A DNA stretch of 64,000 nucleotides. Origin: Endomychus coccineus (Eukaryota > Arthropoda > Insecta > Coleoptera > Endomychidae). This document shows positions 1 to 10,450 of the stretch, piece after piece; the stretch's first letter is position 1, and each line of letters begins with the position of its first letter. Location of the stretch: contig OY294070.1 of the NCBI GenBank assembly GCA_958510875.1, forward strand, positions 13,755,631 to 13,819,630, given 5' to 3'. The notes under the pieces were generated by a model, which was not told the origin of the DNA, did no database searches, and saw only the letters and a list, made by a program, of their open reading frames with translations. A program made the translations under genes and the position numbers.

Positions 1-191
1 CAAACGATACTATAAGCTATTATCGAAGATACAATAACACTTCACCTCCACATGCATTAATAACTAACCAGTATTCTTAGATCATCCAAAACATTGCTAA
101 TCATTTGGTGAATTCGCTGTTCGCCTGGTTGTCGTTCAAAAATCTACCATCAAGTGTATAATTCTGGATGTAAACGATTGTAAAATGATGA

Positions 192-345
192 ATGAACTTG
201 CTCCCTGATGAAAATCCACATACACTATACAGTGTTGTCTATCACAGTTCACTAATAAGCATCATCTATCATGTCTCGGGTGTCCCACAGGAATCCGTGC
301 TGGGTCCCATTCTTTCTAATAATATACTTCATACCTACCACTGTC
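192..345 (+). pseudogene. Non-LTR retrotransposon reverse transcriptase scrap
   Basis: A short frame carries the block SGVPQESVLGPILSNNI, a diverged form of the SGVPQGSVLGPxLF motif of LINE reverse transcriptases (RT domain between the two catalytic aspartate blocks). No palm Asp motifs are visible on either side, so only about 50 residues survive. The conserved Gly after PQ has become Glu. It is a dead fragment; the clade cannot be named from so little. Confidence 0.6.
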
Positions 346-602
346 TTTTAACTTATCATTTTTTAGAGACGATCCCGAAGAGTAACCATTATTCACCGCG
401 ATTTGTTTAATGTGTATCAAAATTATCGTTTGACATCGGTTCGTTGAGTCTGTGAATGAAACTGTTGTAGGCTGCTTTTTCATGTATATGTTGAAATGGA
501 TGGTTTGAAGTATTGTGAACTGTCAGGTCAGTATTACGAGGGCAAAGTGAAAACTCCCTGAAAAATAAAACAGATGGCGCCACAATCGAATCACGAAAGT
601 TA

Positions 603-1113
603 GGTTAAATGAATGTTGCACCAGAAGTAATGATTTCTGACGCAGGCTCATTAATATTGAATAATAACTGGAATTTGAAGGATATACTGTGGTGGTTGAT
701 ATTCAGAGCTTCCTACTCATCAATGTTTCCCCTACATCGACCTGCGATCATAGTTCACGAACTATGACCGCAGGTAGATGACGTCAGTACCCGTTTCAAT
801 GGAGTGCTTCAAAATGCAATCACTTGAATAATGAAACATAGATACTTAACGCAAGCGGTTTCAGCGAGAATATATCTTAGCAAGGATTCCATGTGTTGTA
901 GTGCGAACAGCTGGGGGAAATAATACGAATTTCTTACTAGGCAAGATGGTATATGCATTGCAGAATAATATCAGTATAGATATATATGTCTTTGGGAGAA
1001 TACACACGTAAGCTGGATGAATTCTGTGTGAAAGTAAGAGCACTGAGTAGACGTAGAATGTTACGAAGACAAAAATATAGTTATTACGCAAACCAAAGTA
1101 TTGTTAAAACATT
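603..1113. other. Non-mariner segment replacing the transposase N-terminal half
   Basis: In the sister copy at 51.4 kb this interval encodes the helix-turn-helix half of the transposase (RSGRP, VHEIAEAMGIS). Here it cannot be aligned by eye and is about 120 bp longer. It contains a 46-bp near-perfect palindrome (735-780). Its origin is unknown; it could be an internal insertion plus deletion or a template switch during gap repair. Other frames in it show no recognisable protein. Confidence 0.5.
735..780. repeat. 46-bp near-perfect palindrome
   Basis: Arms 735-756 and 759-780 are 22 bp each with two mismatches, separated by the dinucleotide ac. The centre reads tagttcacgaacta. It lies inside the foreign segment of the mariner element. 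It could be a footprint of another element's inverted ends or a hairpin-forming relic. Confidence 0.8.
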
Positions 1114-1774
1114 ATGAGGCTCCTCATGGCCAGATGGATGCCGCATTTTTTCTCTGTAGACAGCAAGCGCGATCGTATGACAACTTCAAAAGAGTGTTTG
1201 ACGATGTTTAAGCGTGATAAGGAGGAATTTTTGCGGCGTTATGTAACCATGGACAAAACATCGATCGATCACAACACACCAAAGACCAAAGAACAGTCGA
1301 AACAGTGGACTTGTCCTGATGAATTGACACCAAAAAAGGCCAAAGCTAGTTTATCGGTCAACAAAGTCATGGCGACAGTTTTTTTTCATATCGATTACCT
1401 TGAAAAGGGTGAAACGATCACCGGCGTATATTCTGCAGGGCTGTTGGATCGATTCGACGCCACTTTAAAGCCAAAGCGACCGCATTTGGCATAGAAAAAA
1501 GTGCTCTTCTACCAGGACATCGCACCGGCGCACAGGTCCGCAGTCGCAATGGCAAAATTGCCTGAATTGCGAATTGGTTCGTCATTCACCATATTCTCCA
1601 GATTTGGACCCCTGCGATTTTTATCTACTCCCAAACTTGAAGAATTGGCTCGGCGGGAAGAGATTTGGCTCCAACGATGAGGTCATGGCTGAAGCAAGCG
1701 CCTATTTTGAAGGGTTGCCAAAATCGTATTATTTGGAAGGTATCGAAAAATTAGAAAAACGTTGGACGAAGTGA
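1114..1774 (+). pseudogene. mariner transposase, C-terminal two thirds, frameshifted
   Basis: This encodes the catalytic DDD part of a mariner transposase, the enzyme that cuts and joins the element ends. Visible blocks are WMPHFFSVD, EEFLRRYVTMDKTSIDHN (first catalytic Asp; the usual ETW is KTS), KVMATVFF and DYLEKGETITGVY. After an in-frame stop at 1492-1494 come YQDIAPAHRS (second Asp) and, in another frame, YSPDLDPCDFYLLPNLK (third Asp, 34-residue spacing class) and GGKRFGSN. At least one stop and one frameshift break it, and the N-terminal DNA-binding half is missing. It cannot make an active enzyme. Confidence 0.88.
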
Positions 1775-1850
1775 TTATGTTAAGAAATAAAATAAGTTTT
1801 GATCAAATAAATCATTTCTTGTTTTATTTCTCAGGGACTTTGCCCTCGTA

Positions 1851-3038
1851 GATACCTGGATGATGTTATAGATATTCACTAGGAAGGAAAATAATTACCC
1901 GAAGATGATCCTGGAGTCAAGCAATTATCATTTCAGACCAACAGTTTAAAAATACTGTAGACTCCATGCAAAGAATTTATTCATGGTTTGTATGCAAAGT
2001 ATTGAAGATTTAGTTTGTTTTCGGTATTTATTATAAATCAGCACTATTTTGTTGAAAAATATTCAAAAAAATTGTTATCCGTCAATATTATCATCGTCCT
2101 GCGAAAAGGACGCTGCTTTTAGCAAAATCTGTGCATACAAGAATTTTTTTAATATCCTCCACGTGTTCCTTGTAACTCAAATAGCCAAAAGGTAATTCAA
2201 ATAGCCAAAGTGTTAGGAAAAAAATATTCAGTAATATCTGGGTTTAATGTGGCAAGAACACATTCGAACATTTATTGGTGCATTTACTCGAGATAAACAA
2301 ACTTGAGCTAATGACGAGTTAACAATCATTTATTCGATAGATATTTTTTCAGTTATGCATTCGCAACCCTCTTCTCATCAACTATGTACAAAGAAAATAA
2401 TTCTCAAACACATTTCCCACCAAAACCGGTTCTAATATATTAAATCAATACAAAGCCAAACGGAGTTTTAATTTTCAGTTCACTGCTTTAACATATTCAA
2501 TAATTACATGATGCAACCCTTTAATTTAAAATAGTTTCGCGAAGTCATACGATATGGTACCACCATCGACATTTATTAAGATCGGATATCAGAAGAGAAT
2601 AAAAAATGTTTCCCATAGGTACGCACGGGTATTAAAATAATCGCAAATATCTATTGTACGTTATTGATAAGTTATGCAAGTATGCAAATAAACCGGTACG
2701 TACCGGTGCGCGGTGTACCTAGGCTGACAAGTTTCAAATTCAAAACCGATCTATCTGATGGGTCTATGTTAATTATAAGGCGTATGTATAAGGTATCCCT
2801 AATAATATGCATAGTTAATTTTATAAATTTGGGCATTGTTATAGGTGATGTGAAGGGCTGAGAGATATATTCAAAGACAGATGGTTGTTGGGCCCTAAGA
2901 ACTTCTTCGATTCTTTCGTGGCAACCTATACCAGATGTTCCCGCTAAGAAAATTTATGCAAACGTAACCAACGTCTGTAATTAAAATTTATCGATATCTA
3001 GGGCGCATTTTTCAGCAATTGTGAGTGATTAATTAGTC
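1851..3038. other. AT-rich stretch without recognisable gene
   Basis: I see no protein family, splice-bounded exon or terminal repeat here. Short frames on both strands look random. The right part leads into the 94-bp array. Confidence 0.5.
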
Positions 3039-3480
3039 GGCTCGAATATTAAAATGTTGATAAAATACTAATTTACACTTTGTAGCTATAGAGGCTGTCC
3101 GGTTATTATGGTCAAAAAGATCAAAGGGTGATGGCTCAAATATTAAAATGTTGATAAAACTCTAATTTACACTTTGTAACTATAGAGGCTGTCCGGTTAT
3201 TATGGTCAAAAAGTTCAAAGGGTGATGGCTCGAATATTAAAATGTTGATAAAACTCTAATTTACACTTTGTAACTATAGAGGCTGTCCGGTCATTATGGT
3301 CAAAAAGTTCAAAGGGTGATGGCTCGAATATTAAAATGTTGATAAAAGTCTAATTTACACTTTGTAACTTTAGAAGCTGTCCGGTTATTATGGTCAAAAA
3401 GTTCAAAGGGTGATGGCTCGAATATTAAAATGTTGATAAAAGTCTAATTTACACTTTTGTAACTATACAAGCTGTCCAGC
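3039..3480. repeat. 94-bp tandem repeat, about 4.7 units
   Basis: Units begin with ggctcgaatattaaaatgtt at 3039, 3133, 3227, 3321 and 3415, an exact 94-bp period. The last unit is cut at about 3480 within the shared word aagctgtcc. Divergence is only a few substitutions per unit. The internal word ggctgtccggttattatgg is present in nearly every unit. No reading frame of note. Confidence 0.95.
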
Positions 3481-3802
3481 GTTTTTACAGGATGTTTCCA
3501 TAAATAGTTGTGGAAAATGAAATTGGAGATTTTAGAGATCATTTTAAGGGAGGTGTGTTTCATGTAAAATTTTTCGATCAGACCATTCTCTGACAAGTTA
3601 CAGGCTCCTTGAACATTGACGTTAAATTGTTCTTTTGTGCAAAAGACTCATTTTGTGAATGATATGAAACGTTGCAGTTTCAATATAAGATTGATAGTAA
3701 TCAACGTGAATACTCATTGAAGACATTCCACTTTGGCTATAGCCATTATTTGGCAAAAATATACGAACTTCTATGAAATACTCAATTCGAGTAATCTCCA
3801 AC

Positions 3803-4260
3803 ATACAGTGTGTGCGATTTGAAAGCGCAACGCCCTCTTATTTTGGTACTGCATACGTGAGTATACGAAATGTTCTTGCATTTAATGATTACATAACAAC
3901 TTCTGTAAAATTCATAGACTTTCATCCAGGGTTAGTCAAAATATATTTGGAAATTTGTCCTTGTATAACTAGCACCCTGTATGAGATATTGTGCCGAAAC
4001 TTAGTGTAAAGGTGTTCGAGATATGCCAGAATCTAATAGACTAATCACTTTATCCACACAAAAAATGCCTAATGGTCGTTCTCAAAATGTCGACCCATTT
4101 AGCAGATCATAGTAGGATTTGAAAATATTAATATCTCCTACTTTGGTTTTCTTTGAATAGTGCTCGTCGAGCACTATATCTCAAAATTTTAGTTTTTGAA
4201 AATCGGACAATGGGTTCCAAAATAACAGGGTGTTGCGGATTTAAATCGCACACACTGTAT
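3803..4260. mobile_element. 458-bp non-autonomous inverted-repeat element
   Basis: The left end atacagtgtgtgcgatttga continues to about 3848 and matches the reverse complement of the right end (about 4215-4260) over roughly 46 bp with few mismatches; both include a gcaac(g/a)ccct…ttattttgg stretch. The interior holds no transposase frame. Size and structure fit a MITE. No unambiguous target duplication is visible, so the superfamily is not assigned. Confidence 0.7.
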
Positions 4261-4434
4261 ACACACCTATATTGTCTAAATATTATAAGCTCGCAAATTG
4301 AAGTCTTGATGTTGATTATTACGTGAAAAAAACTAAAGAAACGTACCATAGATGAGACATATTTCATCATTGCAAAATATCCTTATCACACATATCTTGA
4401 CAAATTATCCAAAATATCTAAAATATATGATATA

Positions 4435-4470
4435 TTAATTATAATGCATTCAATAATTATAATGCATTCA
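4435..4470. repeat. 18-bp tandem duplication
   Basis: The word taattataatgcattca occurs twice back to back (4435-4452 and 4453-4470) with one mismatch at the start. It is AT-rich and probably slippage. Confidence 0.8.
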
Positions 4471-4809
4471 AAATATCTATTTTAGTGAATTATGAAATTA
4501 TACTACGCACGAATCAGCAATGATTTCAGTAGAATATTTTCATTTCCTGCACTGTATTGATAAATTTACTATCTCTGGAAATAAATTATTATTATTATAT
4601 ATTCGATGGCGGAGATGGCTGAAATTGCGAAGTATATTGTGTTGAATTTCGTTTAGATTATTCAAAAACCTGGAAAATTTCCTGCTTTTCGATTTAATAA
4701 TTTACAGAACTCACTTCTTCAATGTTTTTTATCTCAAAACTGCCAATTCAGATATTTTTTTCTTATTATAAAATATGTTCCTTCACGCTACACAGTCCAC
4801 TGCCTCTAT

Positions 4810-5560
4810 TCCGGTGCTTGACTCCGTTCTGGTACCTGACCTTGCCGTTGTGTGATCATGTGCGAAGTGAAAATTTCGAGCATGGGTTCCCAAATGTTGG
4901 GAAGGTAATATCCTGTGTCACTGTTTAGATTATTTGGATATTTTGGGATTTCTATCGCTCCAAGAATTTTTCGCTGATATAAGTTTGGGGCTCAGGCTAG
5001 GGCTTTAGTAGATTCGAAAAGGATTTGATGATTAGTGTCAAACTTATGTTCCGCAAGTGCAGATCTACTGGTGTCACGAAGCCTTGTACAACATTCATGT
5101 TCCTTTACACGAGTAGCTCCTGTACGACCTGTTTCACCAATGTAGAATGTACCGCAAGAACAGGGAATGCAATTGCAGATCTACTGGTGTCACGAAGCCT
5201 TGTACAACATTCATGTTCCTTTACACGAGTAGCTCCTGTACGACCTGTTTCACCAATGTAGAATGTACCGCAAGAACAGGGAATGCAATAAACAACACCT
5301 TCTGAATGAAGAAAGAGGAGGAAGGGAATCTTTGATAGGGTTGTAAAACTGTTGTAGGTTTGGAAGTGTGGAAAAACGTGTAGAAATACTAGGCTTCTTA
5401 AGGATTTTGAGCATTCGATGTGTTATATTTTTAATATATGGAAGATAGGCAGTGGATAAAGGAGGTGGGGGGTTTGTGGCTCAGGAGGCCAAGAATTTTC
5501 AAGATTAGCAATCCGCGGAAGTCTATTCTTCAAGATATGAGTGATATTGCTATTGATACC
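4810..5560 (-). pseudogene. Penelope-like element GIY-YIG endonuclease and C-terminus
   Basis: Read on the minus strand, a frame gives VVYCIPCSCGTFYIGETGR followed by TRVKEHE. This is the GIY-YIG endonuclease signature in the arrangement used by Penelope-like retroelements (a CxC motif just before YIGETGR). Downstream, residues like FDTNHQILFE, RKILGAIEIPKYPNN and GYYLPNIWEPML fit the usual PLE C-terminus. Upstream codons (KILKKP, LPPLSSF in another frame) resemble the linker between reverse transcriptase and endonuclease. Stops, a frameshift and an internal 116-bp duplication show it is dead. No RT palm motif is found upstream. Confidence 0.8.
5059..5290. repeat. 116-bp tandem duplication inside the GIY-YIG domain
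   Basis: Copies begin gcagatctactggtgtcacg at 5059 and 5175 and are essentially identical for 116 bp, so duplication postdates most decay of the element. Each copy encodes, on the minus strand, the CIPCSCGTFYIGETGR core. 116 is not a multiple of three, so the two copies lie in different frames. Confidence 0.95.
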
Positions 5561-6750
5561 ACATGCAAGAGGTTACATTGATGGTGCGCATGCTCCCACC
5601 GTGATATTCTTAAAGTCTGCTCGAGATTCAGAAGGGGTCATTATCGAGAAGTTGTTTTGGAGTTTCTTTCATAGGTTATATTTAGTGGACGCCTTTTGCT
5701 TTGTATCGTTCACTGGTGACTGCGGCTCGCGCTCTTTACCGGCTCATGTGAAAACCGGTGTGAGTATAGCAAGCGAAGCCTTTTTTTCTTCCGGCTCACT
5801 CACCTCTTAACCCTTCGGGCATATGCGCAGTGTCCTAGTTATTATTATATCTATTTAAAGAGCAATGTTCGAAATCCTTCAACCGTCGATTAAGGAAAAA
5901 ATCCTGGCGTTACAAAATAAAATATCTTTCGTAGCAAAACTTGTTCTGATACAATTATGACCGTCTACCTATCCGACGGTCGACATAGGTATATAACTAT
6001 GTTCGCATTGTGTTGGCAGCCGTGTGGAAAATGCTCTCGACCGCCTTCGTCCCGCAATTAGTAATGTCCAATCTAATGACTGGGAGAAACTCGGACCACA
6101 GAGAGACGGTAATTTGCATACGAGAGAAAAGGAATTCTTGTTCTGGCCTGTTTGTAATTTCTATTTTAAAATGTACTAATGAGTTTAGGCTAGATGTTAT
6201 TATATTTTCATTTCGTATACCGCAGTTTTATTTAATTACAACGTTGGTACACGTACACAGAAGTTTTTGTTTGTATTTTCGCGTCGACTTTTTGAAATGT
6301 CTCAGGATATTAGCGAACGTACTTCCGACACGACCTTCTTCAACGTGTTCCAATGATATTCCACCAGGTGTGGCCGAGTTATTACATTCATCTGTTTGAT
6401 AATTTTACAGTTTCTATTCTCTCATTTTAAACATACATACTGGACAGGGTGTTTCAAATTCGAGCCACATCATTGGGATCTCGGAAACTATAAGCGTTAC
6501 GAGGACGGTTAAGCTGGTGCAAAGTTGCGCAATTTGATACTCAACAAAATGCCACTTGGAAATTTCAAAAATTCCGAATTATTTTCATTTCATTTCATTT
6601 ATTTCATTCATATACATTAGTATTTGTATACATATCAAATTCAAAAACTGATAATATCATCATTTAATTTAATTTTAGATTAAATGGTAAGTCTTTTCTA
6701 TGCAATTATCTACGAAGCAATTGACTGATTTGTTCCCTTTCGCTTTTCAA
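5561..6750. other. No recognisable gene; possible PLE 5' remainder
   Basis: The first 250 bp may belong to the minus-strand Penelope-like element that follows, but no conserved motif is visible. A GC-richer pocket lies near 5700-5830. Around 6446 a cagggtgtttcaaattcgag word resembles the end of many small insect repeats but has no partner nearby. From 6575 to 6665 the sequence is low-complexity (catttcattt words). Confidence 0.4.
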
Positions 6751-7589
6751 GCACATCGTCTTTCCTTAAATGGTATTCCAAGATATTATTTCTCAAAAGA
6801 AAGAAGCACACAGAAAGTTTAAAAATAGCCATTCTCCATCGGATTTTTATCTTTTTCTCAGTTTTAAGAAAGCAATGTAAGCGAATTTCAGAGGAATGTT
6901 ACAAAAATCATATACGTGATACAGAAAATAATATTCGAATATTGAATATTTTTCCAACTACGTAAATGAAAAACGCAACACCAACGAATATCCTAACGAG
7001 ATGTCCTTTAACGGAGTAAAGGTCTCATATGAAAATGATATTGCTAACAGTTTTGCAGGACATTTTTCTTCAGTTCATACAAAGAAAAATTTAAATTCAA
7101 ATAATAATGTTTTAACAAGTAATCTTCATATCACACTTGGTCAAATTTATTCAGCCATAAGCAAGTTAAACTCAAACAAGGGTCCTGATGGAATACCACC
7201 TGTTTTGTTTTAAATTGCATTTTTATTTTATCTTTGAAGGTAGGCATTTTTCCTGATTATTGGAAATTTAGTTTTATAACCGCAATCTATAAAACCGGTG
7301 ACAAAACTGACATAAAAAATTACAGACCAATTTCTATTTTATCATGTATACCAAAGCTATTCGAGAGCATAGTAACGGAACATTTTTCTCTAGTCTATAA
7401 ACATATACTAATTGATGAACAGCATGGATTTACGAAGGGAAAATCTGATTAGACTAATTTATTGCTATTTACACAATTTGTCTTGGAGGCTATACATGAA
7501 AAGGGTCAAGTAGACTGTATATACACCGATTTTTGTAAAGCTTTTGACCGCATAAATCATGAGTTATTTTGATCTCAAAACTATACTCA

Positions 7590-7824
7590 TAGTGGAGTAA
7601 ATCTGGCAAATGGTTGGCGAAAATTTTACAATGCATAGCGACCCGGTGGAAAAGTTTTTTTAGGGTACCAACAACAACCTCCGGGTAGTTTAGCAACAAA
7701 AAATTAATATCTCTGGTTGTATTGAAAATTAAGAAACCAAAGTAGTACCCTCTTATTGTCAATGTCCAAGGAACTTCCAGTCCAAATTTCAAGTTGATCC
7801 GACCTCCCCCCTCCCCGTAATAGA

Positions 7825-7885
<61 letters not shown>

Positions 7886-8683
7886 TCATATATGCAAGGA
7901 ATCTTGCGTAACGGCTAATTCGGTCATTTTTCAACCGATTTAGCTGAAATTTGTACTGAAGATAGGTGTTATGATCTCAAAACTACCATTTAAATTTCAA
8001 GTGAAACTATTGAATGGTTTTCCAGAAATTCGTATTTAAGTCAATTTTTTAGTTATTTTTCAAATTAAGATATCTCATGTCATTTACATCCGATCGGGAT
8101 CTGCTTTGCGGAAAAATGTAGGTATTTGCATATAGTTGTATGTCCTGGAACTCATTTTTTAATTATTTTCTTTCCTGCCTATATTGGCCATTTTGGTTAA
8201 TTTGAGATAAATTGACTTAAATTTGAATTTCTGGAAAACCATTCGATATTTTCACTTGAAATTTGAATGGTAGTTTTGAGACCATAACACCTATCTTCAG
8301 TTCAAATTTCAGCTAAATCGGAAAATGACCGAGTTAGCCGTTACGCAAGATTCCTTGCATATATGAGTATATATAAATCTATAACGGGGAGGGGGGAGGT
8401 CGGATCAACTTGAAATTTGGACTGGAAGTTCTTTGGACATTGACAATAAAAGGGTACTTTGGCTCCCTAATTTTCAATACAACCAGAGATATTAATTTTT
8501 TGTTGCTAAACTACCCTTAAAAATGTAAAAAAAAAACTTTTTGGCCAGTGCAACCCCCACTTTGGGAAATAAAAATTTTAGAAGGTTGTTGTTGGTACCC
8601 TAAAAAACCTTTTCCACCGGGTCGCTATGCATCGTAAAATTTTCGCCAACCTTGCTTATTTTCTCGCCAGATTTACTCCACTA
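7590..8683. mobile_element. 1,094-bp long-inverted-repeat (fold-back) element
   Basis: Ends are tagtggagtaaatctggc at 7590 and its reverse complement ending 8683. The two arms, roughly 7590-8075 and 8200-8683, stay complementary almost to the centre, sharing gcatagcgacccggtgga, ggtaccaacaacaacct and cttgcgtaacggctaa. The element is flanked by tca (7587-7589 and 8684-8686). Removing the element plus one tca restores an open LINE frame across the junction, so both boundaries are well supported. No transposase frame is present. A 3-bp target duplication fits PIF/Harbinger-like or a few other cut-and-paste groups; I do not choose. Confidence 0.88.
7831..7884. repeat. (TA)n microsatellite in one arm of the fold-back element
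   Basis: A run of 27 TA units sits in the left arm. The matching place in the right arm has only about atatgagtatatata. The expansion therefore arose after insertion. Confidence 0.95.
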
Positions 8684-8972
8684 TCAGTAGGTATACAAGG
8701 TGCATTATTGGAGTGGTTGAAAAGCTACATTACCAACAGGAAACAAATACTGAAGCTAAAAACTTTTTTCTGGAGAAATTAATGTTCCATCGGGGGTGCC
8801 TCAGGGGTCACATTTAGAGCCATTGCTGTTTCTTCTTTTCATCAACGATATAAAGTATGTTTTCAAGATATGCTTTTTGCCGATGATTTGAAACTTTTCT
8901 ATGTCATTGAATCAGTTTTAGATGTTCTAACAGTTCAAAAAGAGTTTGCTATATATTGCAGTTTGTGAAGTA

Positions 8973-9780
8973 TTTTGATTTACTATTGCATAAATCTATT
9001 TCGTTTGTCTGTAACAAATTTTACATTATTAGATTTTTTTTTTTTCATTTTTTTCTTGGTAGTTTGAAATTCGATTCTCCTTTTTACATTGTATTTTCTT
9101 CTTACTTTGTACAAAATAAACGCAATTTATTATTATTATATTTGCGATCCCAAGTTCAAAATTTAATTATCTTTTTTTCTTCTGTCATTGTAGGCCTTGA
9201 GAGCCAACTTTGGATGATCATGTACAATAACCCAGGTATTTCGACCCAATTTTATTAGTCCGCGACACTGCCAAGTGAATTCGAACATTCGAAATGATAT
9301 GCAGGATGGGGGACAGGGCAGCGGTATTTTCCATCGGTAAAAGAGCGTGGTATGATGTCTGTGGTTGCAGAACAATAGACAGAAGTGGCGACTTTTGCAA
9401 TTTACGGTCTTAATGCAATTCTCAATTAATGGAGTAATAGCTCGGGTGTACTGTGCACTAAATGAACTATTGCCGGCTGGAATTTAGTTTTGTGACCGGA
9501 GACTCTGTCACTTCTCGATTTATTACCGCACTCTGTTTATTTATCGTCAGCCAAGAGAGACCCAGCCCGCGATTGCAAATTATTCAATCCAATATAGCAA
9601 CTATTACTTTATTAAAACAGGTTTTCGTTTCCCATAGCGCACAGAATTTAATTACTAACTAAAGTTTTGATACATTGGATGCAGAGCGATATACAAGTTG
9701 ATAATGGGGGCGGAAACTAACTAATTCAAATACAGTCAAACCTTAAAACCTTGAACCTTAAGGAATGGTACTGAAAAGTA
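8973..9780. other. No recognisable gene
   Basis: Possibly includes LINE 3' UTR at its left end. Both strands show only short frames without known motifs. Confidence 0.4.
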
Positions 9781-9789
9781 CGAAACCGT

Positions 9790-10092
9790 TTAGGCAATAC
9801 CTTTGGTAAAGGTCCCGATTTCGTCATATCTGGAATTTATAAAACTGATTGTGAGTCATGATCAAAATGCTATGTGGATCGTTATAAAGAACATTCTGCC
9901 GACGTGAAGAAAAATAATAGCGAAAAATCAGAATTAGCAGAACATATTTTAAATACAGGTCACACCATTTCTCAAGAAAGTTTATGACTTTTAAAACACA
10001 CTACGGACATATATCTAAGTAAATGTACAAGCTAAAAGCAATTTATTAAATTTACCTTCAGCTGAGAGTAACCTCAACTAGTATTAAAATAG
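9790..10092 (+). pseudogene. Penelope-like element GIY-YIG endonuclease C-terminal fragment (PLE family 1)
   Basis: The frame reads GIYKTDCES, a stop, SKCYVDRYKEHSADVKKNNS, then KSELAEHILNTGHTISQES. GIYK…CYV…RYKEH is the GIY-YIG core of a PLE, and AEHILNTGHTI is the normal follow-on. The same protein tail occurs at 19.74-19.95 kb and a short piece at 56.89 kb. Several stops are present. Downstream, the 3' region includes a decayed hammerhead-like motif (10122-10165). Confidence 0.75.
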
Positions 10093-10121
10093 GTACATTT
10101 CGTTTTTCAATTTGGTTCACT

Positions 10122-10165
10122 CAAATGATGACTACTTAGTAGGTGAGAGGTCATCAGTACTTTAG
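10122..10165 (+). ncRNA. Decayed hammerhead-like motif in PLE 3' region
   Basis: This aligns with the motif at 19.99 kb (shared atgatg-ctactt-gtag and ggtc-tcagtacttta words). The leading C of CTGATGA and the GAAA box have both changed, so catalysis would not be expected. Listed because it shows the motif belongs to the family's 3' region. Confidence 0.35.
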
Positions 10166-10270
10166 TACTATTTTTCAAGAAGGTTGTAGTGTTTGTGGTA
10201 TGTTTTAATGTAGAAAAGTCGTGGCGTGTAGACAAGTTGTTGAGTTATTCAATTTCCAGAAAAATCTCTA

Positions 10271-10342
10271 TCTTCGAGAAGGATTCGAACCTGCGACCTC
10301 TAAGATTACTGCTCAGTGCTTTACCAACTGAGCTAACGAAAA
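10271..10342 (-). tRNA. tRNA-Tyr(GTA)-like sequence, probably pseudogene or SINE head
   Basis: On the minus strand a 72-nt cloverleaf can be drawn. The acceptor stem has 6 of 7 pairs, box A is tagctcagttgg, the anticodon arm ctgag/cttag has GTA in the anticodon position, the variable loop is 5 nt, and box B is ggttcgaatcc. The acceptor end tcgaaga and aggtcgc recall tRNA-Tyr. Against function: position 33 is A instead of T, there is one mismatch in each of the D and T stems, and the acceptor stem has one mismatch and a G-U. No intron is seen, although nuclear tRNA-Tyr usually has one. It lies just past a PLE tail. Confidence 0.6.
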
Positions 10343-10415
10343 CACAAAGTTAGTAGTATTGTTAGTGGGTGAGGGTGAATGTTTCGTACTTATTAGTGTC
10401 GTTTTGATTACATGG

Positions 10416-10450
10416 AATAATAATAATAGTAATAATAATAATAATAATAG
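10416..10450. repeat. (AAT)n microsatellite
   Basis: An imperfect aataat run about 35 bp long, close to the tRNA-like sequence. It could be the simple-repeat end of a retroposed copy, but orientation does not favour it as the tRNA-derived element's tail. Confidence 0.85.

Larger units (their letters stand above)
537..1848 (+). mobile_element. mariner transposon with intact terminal repeats
   Basis: The left end (cgagggcaaagtgaaaactc at 537) matches the reverse complement of the right end (…gggactttgccctcg ending 1848), with homology continuing into an A/T-rich block. Both ends are flanked by TA (535-536 and 1849-1850), the duplication expected of Tc1/mariner. At 1,312 bp the length is normal for mariner. 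The transposase inside is defective, and the segment at about 603-1113 does not look like mariner sequence. Compared with the other copy at 51.4 kb, the left subterminal block gcgccacaatcg and the right 3' UTR are shared, while the N-terminal coding half is not. Confidence 0.88.
6780..8972 (+). pseudogene. LINE reverse transcriptase (Jockey/CR1-like), split by an insertion
   Basis: Plus-strand blocks in order are RISEECYKNHIRDTENNIR-type sequence before the RT, YVNEKRN, NSNKGPDGIPPVLF, FPDYWKFSFITAIYKTGD, IKNYRPISILSCIPKLFE, DEQHGFTKGKS, YTDFCKAFDRINHELF (first palm Asp), then beyond the insertion GIQGALLEWLKSYITNRKQ, SGVPQG-like sequence and FADDLKLF (catalytic Asp pair). The order matches a non-LTR reverse transcriptase. 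Stops and shifts are present at 7212-7214, 7450 and elsewhere. The interval 7590-8683 is a separate element. No endonuclease or 3' tail was identified. Confidence 0.85.

Noticed and set aside
861..1091. 76-codon minus-strand frame inside the mariner
   Set aside because: No family resemblance and no conserved partner; it lies in the foreign segment and is probably chance.
4128..4370. 80-codon minus-strand frame at the right end of the 458-bp element
   Set aside because: It crosses the element's terminal repeat into flanking DNA, so it is not a conserved coding region.
6446..6600. DNA transposon end starting cagggtgtttc
   Set aside because: No inverted partner or target duplication was found; similar words at 3487 and 53537 share only the first dozen bases.
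7590..8683. CACTA assignment for the fold-back element because its ends contain tagtg/cacta
   Set aside because: The orientation is reversed (starts tagtgg, ends ccacta), whereas CACTA elements start with CACTA/CACTG.
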